Below are positions 1 through 6,276 of a DNA stretch of 6,276 nucleotides, in pieces. Location: positions 1 through 6,276 of the forward strand of contig JAEDMB010000112.1 in assembly GCA_016303235.1 (NCBI GenBank). Reading direction: 5' to 3'. Each line of letters opens with the position of its first letter. Positions within the stretch are counted from its first letter, which is position 1. The DNA is from Oscillospiraceae bacterium. GTDB taxonomy: Bacteria > Bacillota > Clostridia > Oscillospirales > Ruminococcaceae. The notes under the pieces are model-generated. The model was not told the origin of the DNA. It was given only the letters and a program-made list of their open reading frames with translations, and did no database searches. A program made the translations under genes and the position numbers.

Positions 1-3
1 TAA

Positions 4-1230
4 TTAAGTTTTAGAAGGTTCGGGAGTATTTTTATCCTTGTAAACTACTTTCAGAAGAATAGGAGTTATAATAGTTGTGAATACTACCATTATAATTATA
101 GGTGCAAAATATTCCTCATGCATAAGTCCGATTGCATCGCCCTTATTCGCTACTATGAGAGCTACTTCGCCTCTTGAAATCATTCCCACGCCTATTTTTA
201 CGGAATCGGACATGCTGAATCCGCACATTTTAGCTCCGAGTCCACAGCCGACCACTTTTGAAAGAAGTGCTATAATAAGCATAAGAATTGTAAATACAAG
301 TATATCACTGCTGAATCCTGACAAATCCACTTTAAGTCCTATGCTTGCAAAGAATACCGGTGAAAGCAATAAATATGAGAGAGTATTGAATCTTGATGTA
401 ATATATTCTGATTTGGGAGTATGTGCGATTGCAACGCCTGCAAAGAATGCACCTGTAATATCGGCAACTCCGAAGAATACTTCTGCACAGTATGATACAA
501 GCAGGCAGAATACAAAGCTTATTATTACATATCTTCTCAAATCCTTACCGCTTTCAGTAGAACACCACTTATTCATAAACAAGTGGAAAGCTACACATAC
601 TATTCCGGCAAATACAAGGAATCCCAGAATCTTAAGAAGAACTATTCCGACTCCGCCGGAACTTCCTGAATTTGGCGATGCAAGGCTTGTTACAATAGTA
701 AGAGCAATAATTCCGAGAATATCATCAATTATAGCTGCTCCGAGAATTGCATTTCCTGATTTTGTTGAAAGTTTTCCGAGTTCCTTTAATGTTTCTACTG
801 TTATGCTGACTGATGTAGCAGTCAGAATTATTCCTATAAAGAGATTCTGCAAATATATAGGAGTATCAAGTGTATTTTCCTTATTGTATACATATGCAAG
901 CCCGAATCCTCCGAGCAGAGGAACTATAACACCTATAAGTGCAATTATAAACGATGCAAGACCTGTCTTTTTAAGCTCCTTAATATCAGTTTCCAGTCCC
1001 GCCTCAAACATGAGAACTATAACACCGATTTCTGAAATATGATTCAGAATATTCATAGATTCCTGCGGTATTATATTCAGCACGGCAGGACCTATTATAA
1101 GCCCCGCAAACAAAGCTCCGACTACCTGCGGAAGTTTGAATTTCTGTGTAGTCAGTCCGAGAATTTTCGTACTGAGCAGAATAATCGCTATCGAAAGCAG
1201 ATAACCATACTCACTCATAGCTTCTTTCAT
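4..1230 (-). CDS. CPA2-family Na+(K+)/H+ antiporter, NapA/GerN-like, no RCK domain
   Basis: This 408-residue integral membrane protein probably exchanges Na+ or K+ for protons across the cytoplasmic membrane, for ion and pH balance. It is hydrophobic throughout, with about 12 predicted segments, and matches the Na_H_Exchanger fold. Visible hallmarks are the N-terminal LPQVVGALFAGLIIGP stretch (residues 33-48), VLMFEAGLE (72-80), TATSVSITVETLKELG (137-152, the unwound crossing region), the paired aspartates D169-D170 in AAIIDDILGIIAL, DITGAFFAGVAIA (257-269) and ISRGEVALIV (351-360). DD pairs mark electrogenic NapA-like members; this is family knowledge, and the ion is not proven. The protein ends shortly after the last segment, so the TrkA-N/RCK domain of Kef channels is absent. 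The start at 1230 is preferred over an upstream in-frame ATG at 1266, because AAAAGGAGG lies 9 nt before it and the 12 extra residues are polar and unlike the family. It is transcribed alone, divergently from the MBL gene. Confidence 0.93.
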   Translation of the reverse strand: MKEAMSEYGYLLSIAIILLSTKILGLTTQKFKLPQVVGALFAGLIIGPAVLNIIPQESMNILNHISEIGVIVLMFEAGLETDIKELKKTGLASFIIALIGVIVPLLGGFGLAYVYNKENTLDTPIYLQNLFIGIILTATSVSITVETLKELGKLSTKSGNAILGAAIIDDILGIIALTIVTSLASPNSGSSGGVGIVLLKILGFLVFAGIVCVAFHLFMNKWCSTESGKDLRRYVIISFVFCLLVSYCAEVFFGVADITGAFFAGVAIAHTPKSEYITSRFNTLSYLLLSPVFFASIGLKVDLSGFSSDILVFTILMLIIALLSKVVGCGLGAKMCGFSMSDSVKIGVGMISRGEVALIVANKGDAIGLMHEEYFAPIIIMVVFTTIITPILLKVVYKDKNTPEPSKT

Positions 1231-1239
1231 AAATTTATT

Positions 1240-1248
1240 CCTCCTTTT
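1240..1248 (-). promoter_or_regulatory. Ribosome binding site that fixes the antiporter start
   Basis: AAAAGGAGG on the minus strand is followed by a 9-nt spacer and the ATG at 1230. The upstream in-frame ATG at 1266 would place this Shine-Dalgarno sequence inside the gene, so 1230 is the better start. Confidence 0.85.
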
Positions 1249-1331
1249 AAAGCTTTGCGATAACAAGGATATAATTCTGAAACCGTATCCGAATCATATC
1301 TTTATCATCAGTCTTTTTAATTCCGAATATT

Positions 1332-1359
1332 ATTATAACATTTCAAAGAATAAAGTCAA
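1332..1359 (-). promoter_or_regulatory. Sigma-A promoter of the antiporter gene
   Basis: On the minus strand TTGACT (1359-1354) is separated by 16 nt from a perfect TATAAT (1337-1332). The -10 is preceded by TG plus one base, an extended -10. Transcription should start near 1325, giving a leader of about 95 nt. I saw no convincing riboswitch or terminator hairpin in that leader. Confidence 0.8.
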
Positions 1360-1449
1360 GAGGAAAAAAACAAAAATTCCGAAAACTCACAAAATATCTA
1401 AAAAACCTATTAAAAATTAACATTATTCAGCTAATTTTATAATATTCAC

Positions 1450-1478
1450 TGGACAAAACAAAATAAATATGATACAAT
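1450..1478 (+). promoter_or_regulatory. Sigma-A promoter of the beta-CASP MBL gene
   Basis: TGGACA (1450-1455), a 17-nt spacer and TACAAT (1473-1478) form a good housekeeping promoter. TG at 1470-1471 adds an extended -10. Transcription would start near 1485, leaving a short leader of about 28 nt that carries the AAAGGAAG ribosome site. The roughly 90 bp between this promoter and the divergent antiporter promoter is very AT-rich with A-tracts and holds no gene. Confidence 0.8.
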
Positions 1479-1512
1479 TTATATATAATACAAGTGAAAG
1501 GAAGTGTTTTTT

Positions 1513-3105
1513 ATGAAAATGACTTTTATAGGTGCGACTCATGAAGTAACAGGTAGCTGTACCTATATTGACGCATGCGGTAAAAAATTCCTTGTTGATT
1601 TTGGTATGGAGCAGGGAGAAGATTGTTTTGAAAACGTTCAGATTCCTGTATCTCCGTCAAATATTGACTTTGTACTGCTTACACATGCACATATAGACCA
1701 TTCCGGACTTCTCCCACTGCTCTACGCCGGAGGATTTACGGGGGAAATTCATGCAACAGTTGCTACATCTCATCTCTGTGACGTTATGCTCCGTGACAGT
1801 GCCCACATTCAGGAATTTGAAGCTGAATGGCGTAACAGAAAAGGCAAGCGAAAGGGCGATGACGAATATATCCCACTTTACACTATGGACGATGCTATTG
1901 GTGCAATTTCCCTTTTCGTTCCCCACGAATATGAAAAGGAATTTGAAATTTCTGACGGTATAAAAGTAAAATTTATTGATGCAGGTCATCTCCTCGGTTC
2001 ATCAAGCATTGAAATTACACTGACTGAAAATAATATCTCAAGAAAAATTGTATTTTCGGGCGATATAGGAAATATAAATCAGCCTCTTATCCGTGACCCG
2101 CATTATATTTCAAATGCGGATTATGTTGTTATGGAATCCACTTACGGAAACCGCAACCACGAACTTCCTATTGATTATGTCACTTCTCTTACTGAAATTC
2201 TTCAGAAAACTTTCGACAGGGGCGGAAGTGTTATAATTCCGTCATTCGCAGTCGGAAGAACTCAGGAAATGCTTTATTTTATCAGGCAGATTAAAGCTGA
2301 TAACCTTGTAAAAAATCATGACAATTTTCCCGTATACGTTGACAGTCCCCTTGCTATTGAGGCTACAAACATATTTATAAACAACCGTGAAAGCTGTTAC
2401 GATGAAGAGGCTCTTGCTTTTGTAAGAAAGGGAATTAATCCAATAGGCTTTGAAGGTCTGATAACTGCCGTTTCAAGTGATGATTCCCGTGCAATAAATG
2501 ACGATAACCGCCCGAAAGTAATAATTTCCGCAAGCGGTATGTGCGAGGCAGGAAGAATTAAACATCATCTTAAACATAATCTCTGGAAAAAAGAAAATAC
2601 TATCCTTTTTGTAGGCTATCAGGCATCAAATACACTCGGAAGAAGTCTTATTGACGGTGCAAGAAAAGTAAAGCTTTTCGGTGAAACTGTTCAGGTCAAT
2701 GCAGAAATACGCCGACTCGCCGGAATAAGCGGTCACGCTGATTATACCGGTCTTATGAACTGGATTAAAGCAATTGATTCTCCGAAAAAAGTTTTCGTAA
2801 ATCACGGAGAAGAAATTGCTGTTGAGGCTCTTGCAAAGGAAATACGTGAAAATCTCGGTCTTGATGTCTATGCTCCTTACAGCGGTGCGGAATTTGACCT
2901 TGCAAGCGGTCAGGTTACTTTTGACGCTCCGCCAATCGCAATACCTCATAAGGAACACACTGAACCGTCAGCTGTATATAATGAACTTATTTCAGCTTCT
3001 GAACGTCTTTACAATCTCATCAAATCAAACAGCGGTCGTGCAAATAAGGATATGCGTGAGCTTACTGATGCTATCAACAAACTTTGCGATGAATGGAAAT
3101 TATAA
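1513..3105 (+). CDS. Beta-CASP metallo-beta-lactamase-fold protein, predicted ribonuclease (Ysh1/CPSF73-like)
   Basis: This 530-residue, probably cytoplasmic, two-zinc hydrolase belongs to the family that processes or degrades RNA. The MBL part shows motif 2 as HAHIDH (H58, H60, D62, H63), motif 3 as DAGHLLGS (H159) and motif 4 as SGDIGN (D184). The beta-CASP part follows: motif A MESTYGNR (E208), IPSFAVGRTQE (242-252), ISASGMCEAGRI (338-349), motif B SGHAD (H408) and motif C FVNHGE (H431). All metal ligands are present and the C-terminal RMMBL region is complete, so it should be active. About 50 C-terminal residues form a charged, probably helical tail. The protein is closer to the Ysh1/CPSF73-like bacterial group (COG1236) than to RNase J. 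The start is placed at ATG 1513, 8 nt after AAAGGAAG (1497-1504). It gives the family-typical MKMTFIGATHEVTGSC opening; a GTG at 1504 overlaps the ribosome site and is unlikely. The RNA target is unknown. Confidence 0.93.
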   Translation: MKMTFIGATHEVTGSCTYIDACGKKFLVDFGMEQGEDCFENVQIPVSPSNIDFVLLTHAHIDHSGLLPLLYAGGFTGEIHATVATSHLCDVMLRDSAHIQEFEAEWRNRKGKRKGDDEYIPLYTMDDAIGAISLFVPHEYEKEFEISDGIKVKFIDAGHLLGSSSIEITLTENNISRKIVFSGDIGNINQPLIRDPHYISNADYVVMESTYGNRNHELPIDYVTSLTEILQKTFDRGGSVIIPSFAVGRTQEMLYFIRQIKADNLVKNHDNFPVYVDSPLAIEATNIFINNRESCYDEEALAFVRKGINPIGFEGLITAVSSDDSRAINDDNRPKVIISASGMCEAGRIKHHLKHNLWKKENTILFVGYQASNTLGRSLIDGARKVKLFGETVQVNAEIRRLAGISGHADYTGLMNWIKAIDSPKKVFVNHGEEIAVEALAKEIRENLGLDVYAPYSGAEFDLASGQVTFDAPPIAIPHKEHTEPSAVYNELISASERLYNLIKSNSGRANKDMRELTDAINKLCDEWKL

Positions 3106-3112
3106 CAAAAAT

Positions 3113-3143
3113 AAGGGCGGTACTTCAAAAATACCGCCCTTTT
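3113..3143. terminator. Bidirectional intrinsic terminator between convergent genes
   Basis: A 10-bp perfect stem (AAGGGCGGTA at 3113-3122 with TACCGCCCTT at 3132-3141) encloses a 9-nt loop. On the plus strand it is followed by only a short T-run (four Ts at 3140-3143), and it lies 7 nt after the MBL stop. On the minus strand the hairpin is followed by ATTTTTGTT, a better tail, and it lies just after the stop of the membrane protein gene. One hairpin therefore serves both transcripts in a 42-bp gap. Confidence 0.9.
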
Positions 3144-3147
3144 GATT

Positions 3148-5643
3148 TCAGTCCGTATAATCTGTATAGCCGTCAGGATTGAATTTTTCACATTCAACCG
3201 GACTGTCTATATTTATATATTCCGTCTCCATATAACTTGTCAAGCCGTTTTTATCTGAAAAACTATACGCTAAAAGTATTCCGGTGTACTTATCAATATA
3301 CATCTTGAAAGAAGTGCTGTTTGCATAAAGATTAAAATTATCAACTCTTTCCCCGAACCATTTATTGCTTTCGTTATCTGTTATACTTCCCTCAATAACT
3401 ATACATTCTCTGTCCGCATAACTTTCAGTTCCAATAATATCCCACAATTTGAAATTACGCAAATATCTGAACGCATATATCTGCGGGAATAAGCTTTTAT
3501 CTCCGCATACTCCCATATTATGCTCTCTGTAACATATCTGATTCTGACCGTCTGTTATAACCATTCTGTCACAGTCAAGCATAGTGTAATCGTTAATTTC
3601 TTCGGAATCCTTTACCGAATAGCTTTTCTGAACAGGATTTACAGTATATGATTTTCCGTCATAAATATAATATTCGTTATTCTCTCTGCCTTCGGAATCT
3701 GTATTTATCCAGTGATAATAATTTTCACTGACATTCATATTATATTCAATACCGAAATTTCCGTCTGCTGTATTATATTTTATTTTTCCCTCTGCCGTAT
3801 CATAGTAATCAATACTGTTAATCATCATATGATATACAAATACTTTTTTCTCCTGTTCTGTCAAAGTATCGAAATTATCAGTATAATATTCAACATCTAT
3901 CTTATTGCTGTAATATTTATTCTCATAATTTTCCTTTGCACGTCGCATTGCTCTTTTAAAATTAGCCTTTGTAGAAACTGAAAGCGTATCAGGAATATTT
4001 TTCAGCTTGCCGTCTTTAACGCTGACTGCTCCGGATTCCATCTGAAAACCGTCATAATCCTCAACTGCCATTTCAATAGTGAAATCAAGTGCATTACTGC
4101 GGTAATATTTACCGTCAATATCTGCATATCCGCTGTCATATGCTGTAAAATTATGATTAATGCCTTGCACATCAGTGTATTCAATTTCTTTTGTTATTTT
4201 GGCTGTACTCAAATCGGGAACGTTAATAACTTCTGCAAAATCACTCACACTGATTGCAAGCCATTCAATCAGAGCGTCTTTCTCCTTGCCCTCAAGTAAA
4301 ACGCCATTACAAGTTATTTCCGCAACTTTATCTGTATCATCTAAAACAGCAAAATTTTTAATTTCCCTGATATTCAGAATTTTATAAATTTCATCTTTAA
4401 AATAATTATAGTCTATCTTATAGGCTTTAGTCAGGTAATCTGAATCCTCTGAATATTGATATATTAAAAATCCCTTTTCCATAAATGTTATGAAACGATT
4501 ATTTTCATCATATAAGTAAAATTTAAATTCGGAATTTGTTTCACCGTATCTTTGAATCGACCATGAATCGTCATCAGTTTCAACCCATTTGTAACTGCTG
4601 AAAAGTTCCGAAAGCTTCTGACGTTCATCATCAGTAATATCAAAGAAACCAAAATTATATCTGAGTTCTGAAAAATCCCCGAACGGCGGAATTTCTGATA
4701 CAGATGTATTCAGAATACTTTCAATATTTTCAAAGAACCTTGAACGGTAATATACTACTTCACTTTCATTCCCGTTGCTTGTTTCAATATAGCCGTTATC
4801 ATACTCACGAACAATATGAACAGCTCCGCTGGAATAGACTTTCATTTCATTAACTACTTCCGCACTGCTCATATCAGGAAGATTTGCCATAACTGCCCAT
4901 TCAATTGTATTGGTTGCAATAAAATCATTAAAAGATTTGTATCTTTCACCCTCAAGTTCTTCGCCATTCAATTCTATTTTTGCCGGAGGTTCAGCTATAC
5001 TTGAAAGAGCATAAACAAAATTATCAAAATTGTTTATATTAAGAATTTTATATATCTGATTCCGGAAGTAATTATAATCAACAGCATAAATATTTTCATT
5101 GTTGCCGTCCTCCGAATAGCATAATCTTCCGTCAGGATAAATTTTTATATATGCGTTTCCGCCCATATATGAAAAATTAAACACTCTGTCACCTGACGAA
5201 TTATATATATAATCCCTCTCATCATCTGGAGATTCAGTCTCTGTATAATCATTATAATTGCGTAAAAGTTCCGCAATCTGACTGCGTTCATCATCGGTTA
5301 TATGAAAAACTTCAAAATCAAAAGAAGTTTCAAAACCGAAATCCGTTTCAATTAAATCAGAATTGCTTTGCAAATCACTGCTCTCTGATACAGTTTCTTC
5401 CGGTATGTCCGGAGTATTTTCAAGCATTTTGTAGCTTATTCCAACTACGGAAAAAATTACCGCACAAGTTAAAGCACCCGTAAAAATACGGCTGAATCTA
5501 TGGCGATGATATAAAACTTCAACATGATTTACACTGTCAGAAAATTTATCGGAATCCTCCATAAGCATTTTTTCCGTTTTTTTGCGGAAATCATCACTGC
5601 ATTTAACCTTTTCAAGAGCGTTCAGATAAGTATTTTTTTTCAT
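3148..5643 (-). CDS. Putative membrane anti-sigma factor/sensor with duplicated extracellular module and LolA/RseB-like C-terminus
   Basis: This 831-residue protein is encoded directly after an ECF sigma factor, and its role as the cognate anti-sigma is inferred from position and topology. Residues 1-50 are cytoplasmic, charged and helical (CSDDFRKKTEKML), ending in basic YHRHRFSR. They carry no HxxxCxxC zinc motif. One membrane segment follows at about 53-71 (IFTGALTCAVIFSVVGISY), giving an N-in/C-out topology. An acidic Ser/Glu/Asp linker (about 76-105) leads to two homologous modules (about 108-305 and 329-525). The remainder (about 555-831) contains YIYDGKSYTVNP, DRECIVIEGS and MYIDKYTGILLAYSFSDKNG, a pattern like LolA/RseB-type proteins. 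Five cysteines (691, 704, 713, 747, 818) lie in this outer part and could form disulfides. I place the start at 5643 rather than 5649: its ATGA overlaps the sigma stop by 4 nt, and GGAGGAGG lies 7 nt before it. I recognise no named family for the duplicated modules. The protein being real is near certain; its function is moderately supported. Confidence 0.8.
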   Translation of the reverse strand: MKKNTYLNALEKVKCSDDFRKKTEKMLMEDSDKFSDSVNHVEVLYHRHRFSRIFTGALTCAVIFSVVGISYKMLENTPDIPEETVSESSDLQSNSDLIETDFGFETSFDFEVFHITDDERSQIAELLRNYNDYTETESPDDERDYIYNSSGDRVFNFSYMGGNAYIKIYPDGRLCYSEDGNNENIYAVDYNYFRNQIYKILNINNFDNFVYALSSIAEPPAKIELNGEELEGERYKSFNDFIATNTIEWAVMANLPDMSSAEVVNEMKVYSSGAVHIVREYDNGYIETSNGNESEVVYYRSRFFENIESILNTSVSEIPPFGDFSELRYNFGFFDITDDERQKLSELFSSYKWVETDDDSWSIQRYGETNSEFKFYLYDENNRFITFMEKGFLIYQYSEDSDYLTKAYKIDYNYFKDEIYKILNIREIKNFAVLDDTDKVAEITCNGVLLEGKEKDALIEWLAISVSDFAEVINVPDLSTAKITKEIEYTDVQGINHNFTAYDSGYADIDGKYYRSNALDFTIEMAVEDYDGFQMESGAVSVKDGKLKNIPDTLSVSTKANFKRAMRRAKENYENKYYSNKIDVEYYTDNFDTLTEQEKKVFVYHMMINSIDYYDTAEGKIKYNTADGNFGIEYNMNVSENYYHWINTDSEGRENNEYYIYDGKSYTVNPVQKSYSVKDSEEINDYTMLDCDRMVITDGQNQICYREHNMGVCGDKSLFPQIYAFRYLRNFKLWDIIGTESYADRECIVIEGSITDNESNKWFGERVDNFNLYANSTSFKMYIDKYTGILLAYSFSDKNGLTSYMETEYINIDSPVECEKFNPDGYTDYTD
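4069..4659 (-). repeat. Protein-level tandem repeat, copy 2 (residues about 329-525)
   Basis: This is the second copy of the extracellular module of the putative anti-sigma protein. It matches copy 1 in order at FFDITDDERQKLSELF, KIDYNYFKDEIYKILNI, AEITCNGVLLEGK, INVPDLSTAKITKEI and DSGY...YYRS. The offset is about 215-222 residues along the whole length. DNA identity is not obvious by eye, so the duplication is old rather than recent. Confidence 0.85.
4729..5322 (-). repeat. Protein-level tandem repeat, copy 1 (residues about 108-305)
   Basis: This is the first copy of the extracellular module: VFHITDDERSQIAELL, AVDYNYFRNQIYKILNI, AKIELNGEELEGE, ANLPDMSSAEVVNEM and DNGY...YYRS. It starts soon after the acidic linker that follows the membrane segment. 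A linker of about 24 residues (TSVSEIPPFGDF region) joins it to copy 2. Confidence 0.85.
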
Positions 5644-6119
5644 ATCCATTCCTCCTCCAGTATGTCTTTAAGCTTAATTCTTGCTCGCCTTAGCAGAGAA
5701 CTCACAGTATTTTCATTCTTTTTAAGTATTTCCGCAATTTCTTTTACTGAATATTTTTCATAATAATAAAGATAAATAACGGAGCTGTACTTTTCCGGCA
5801 ACGATGATATTTCCGCAAGCAAGGATTTTTCATCAGATGTAAATTCAACGCAAAGCATATTTTCGTCAACATCATCAAAAGAACACTGTTTGCGGAATCG
5901 GAAACTTTTCCTGAAATCTTTGCATTTATTAAAAGCTACACGCAAAAGCCATGCTTTCATATGATTTTCGTCACTGAAATTCTGCGGATTCTGATGAAGT
6001 TTCAGAAAAACTTCCTGAGTAATATCTTCCGCTTCAGCATAATTTCCTATGGAATTGAAAACTGCTCTGAATACCGTATCCCCGAATTTTTCAAAAGCAT
6101 AAAGAGAATTGCTGTCCAT
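5640..6119 (-). CDS. ECF (sigma-70 family, group 4) RNA polymerase sigma factor
   Basis: This 159-residue protein should direct RNA polymerase to a small set of promoters when freed from its anti-sigma. Region 2 covers about residues 5-72 and includes the core-binding and -10 signature AEAEDITQEVFLKLHQ (28-43) and MKAWLLRVAFNKCKDFRK (54-71). A short charged, variable linker (about 73-95) replaces region 3. Region 4 (about 98-153) includes SSLPEKYSSVIYLYYYEKYS and the helix-turn-helix VKEIAEILKKNENTVSSLLRRARIKL that reads the -35. Length and domain order are normal for the family and nothing appears broken. The start at 6119 has GAAAGGGGG (6134-6126) 6 nt upstream. It is the first gene of an operon with the large membrane protein, overlapping it by 4 nt. 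Such sigmas usually activate their own promoter, but no clear ECF promoter is visible here. The regulon is unknown. Confidence 0.95.
   Translation of the reverse strand: MDSNSLYAFEKFGDTVFRAVFNSIGNYAEAEDITQEVFLKLHQNPQNFSDENHMKAWLLRVAFNKCKDFRKSFRFRKQCSFDDVDENMLCVEFTSDEKSLLAEISSLPEKYSSVIYLYYYEKYSVKEIAEILKKNENTVSSLLRRARIKLKDILEEEWI
5651..5658 (-). promoter_or_regulatory. Ribosome binding site of the anti-sigma gene, inside the sigma gene
   Basis: GGAGGAGG lies within the last codons of the sigma gene (the EEE residues before the C-terminal WI). It is 1 nt from the ATG at 5649 but 7 nt from the ATG at 5643. Spacing and the ATGA stop/start overlap both favour 5643, and imply translational coupling of the two proteins. 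Confidence 0.8.
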
Positions 6120-6170
6120 AAAAATCCCCCTTTCAATTATATAAACGAATCAGAAAGGCTTTTCCGTGCA

Positions 6171-6209
6171 TAAAAATAAAAAACTCCCATGATTTTTAAT
6201 CATAGGAGT
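6171..6209 (-). terminator. Intrinsic terminator 2, upstream of the sigma gene
   Basis: Read on the minus strand, an 11-bp stem (6209-6199 with 6193-6183) has one G-U wobble, a 5-nt loop and a following TTTTTATTTTTA run. On the plus strand the wobble becomes a C-A mismatch and no T-run follows, so the orientation is minus. It ends transcription arriving from beyond the right edge, 52 nt before the sigma start codon. Confidence 0.8.
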
Positions 6210-6223
6210 AAAATATTAAACAA

Positions 6224-6251
6224 AAAACCTCTCTTAAATAAGAGAGGTTTT
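6224..6251 (-). terminator. Intrinsic terminator 1, probably of a gene beyond the right edge
   Basis: A perfect 12-bp inverted repeat (AAAACCTCTCTT on each strand) encloses a 4-nt loop. On the minus strand TTTTTTGTTT follows, a good tail; on the plus strand only TTTT follows. It lies 14 bp from the second hairpin, so the two act in tandem. A TGA at 6253-6251 in one minus-strand frame (reading MPVL then stop) could be the end of the upstream gene, but 25 bp is too little to tell. Confidence 0.8.
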
Positions 6252-6276
6252 CAAAGTACCGGCATAGAATTATCTT

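Noticed and set aside
77..1042. A 321-codon open frame on the plus strand opposite the antiporter gene
   Set aside because: It is antisense to a clear antiporter with conserved motifs. Its translation is low-complexity Ile/Ser/Thr/Pro-rich with no family pattern, and no ribosome site precedes it. It is open because of the codon bias of the real gene.
1231..1325. A riboswitch or attenuator in the antiporter leader
   Set aside because: I found only a weak 5-bp GGATA/TATCC pairing with a 14-nt loop, and no terminator-like hairpin or known riboswitch motif.
1657..1989. Minus-strand 110-codon frame inside the beta-CASP gene, and similar short frames elsewhere
   Set aside because: They are shadows of real genes, lacking ribosome sites and recognisable protein features.
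5647..5649. Upstream ATG (MDMKK) as the start of the putative anti-sigma gene
   Set aside because: It is 1 nt from the end of GGAGGAGG, too close for normal initiation. The ATG at 5643 has 7-nt spacing and the classic ATGA overlap.
6144..6165. Possible ECF-type promoter GGAAAA ... CGTT upstream of the sigma gene (minus strand)
   Set aside because: The spacer is only 12-13 nt, whereas ECF promoters usually need about 16-17 nt between the GGAAC-like and CGT-like elements.

Overview
The window is AT-rich, with TTCCG/AAGG-rich codon use, strong AAAGGAGG-type ribosome sites and intrinsic hairpin-plus-T-run terminators. This fits a low-GC Gram-positive Clostridia genome. The style of the proteins, above all the sigma/anti-sigma pair, suggests a ruminococcal gut or rumen species, but that placement is inference and no rRNA or marker gene confirms it. 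No mobile element, CRISPR array, tRNA or rRNA was found.

Layout from left to right. (1) Positions 4-1230, minus strand: a complete CPA2-type monovalent cation:proton antiporter without a regulatory RCK domain. (2) Positions 1231-1512: a divergent intergenic region with one good sigma-A promoter facing each way, each with an extended -10. (3) Positions 1513-3105, plus strand: a complete beta-CASP metallo-beta-lactamase-fold ribonuclease-type protein. (4) Positions 3113-3143: one hairpin that can terminate both this gene and the convergent operon. (5) Positions 3148-6119, minus strand: a two-gene operon. Its first gene is a 159-residue ECF sigma factor. Its second is an 831-residue single-pass membrane protein whose start overlaps the sigma stop by 4 nt. 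(6) Positions 6171-6251: two tandem minus-strand terminators that separate this operon from a gene beyond the right edge.

The most interesting part is the operon. The second protein has the topology and position of an anti-sigma factor: about 50 residues inside, one membrane segment, and about 760 residues outside. It lacks the usual zinc-binding HxxxCxxC motif. The outside part holds a clear tandem duplication (about 200-residue modules, 220-residue period), followed by a C-terminal region that resembles the LolA/RseB fold. The likely system is an envelope- or ligand-sensing switch that holds the ECF sigma at the membrane. The signal and regulon cannot be read from this window. The antiporter and the ribonuclease-like gene look like ordinary core genes with no evident link to the operon.
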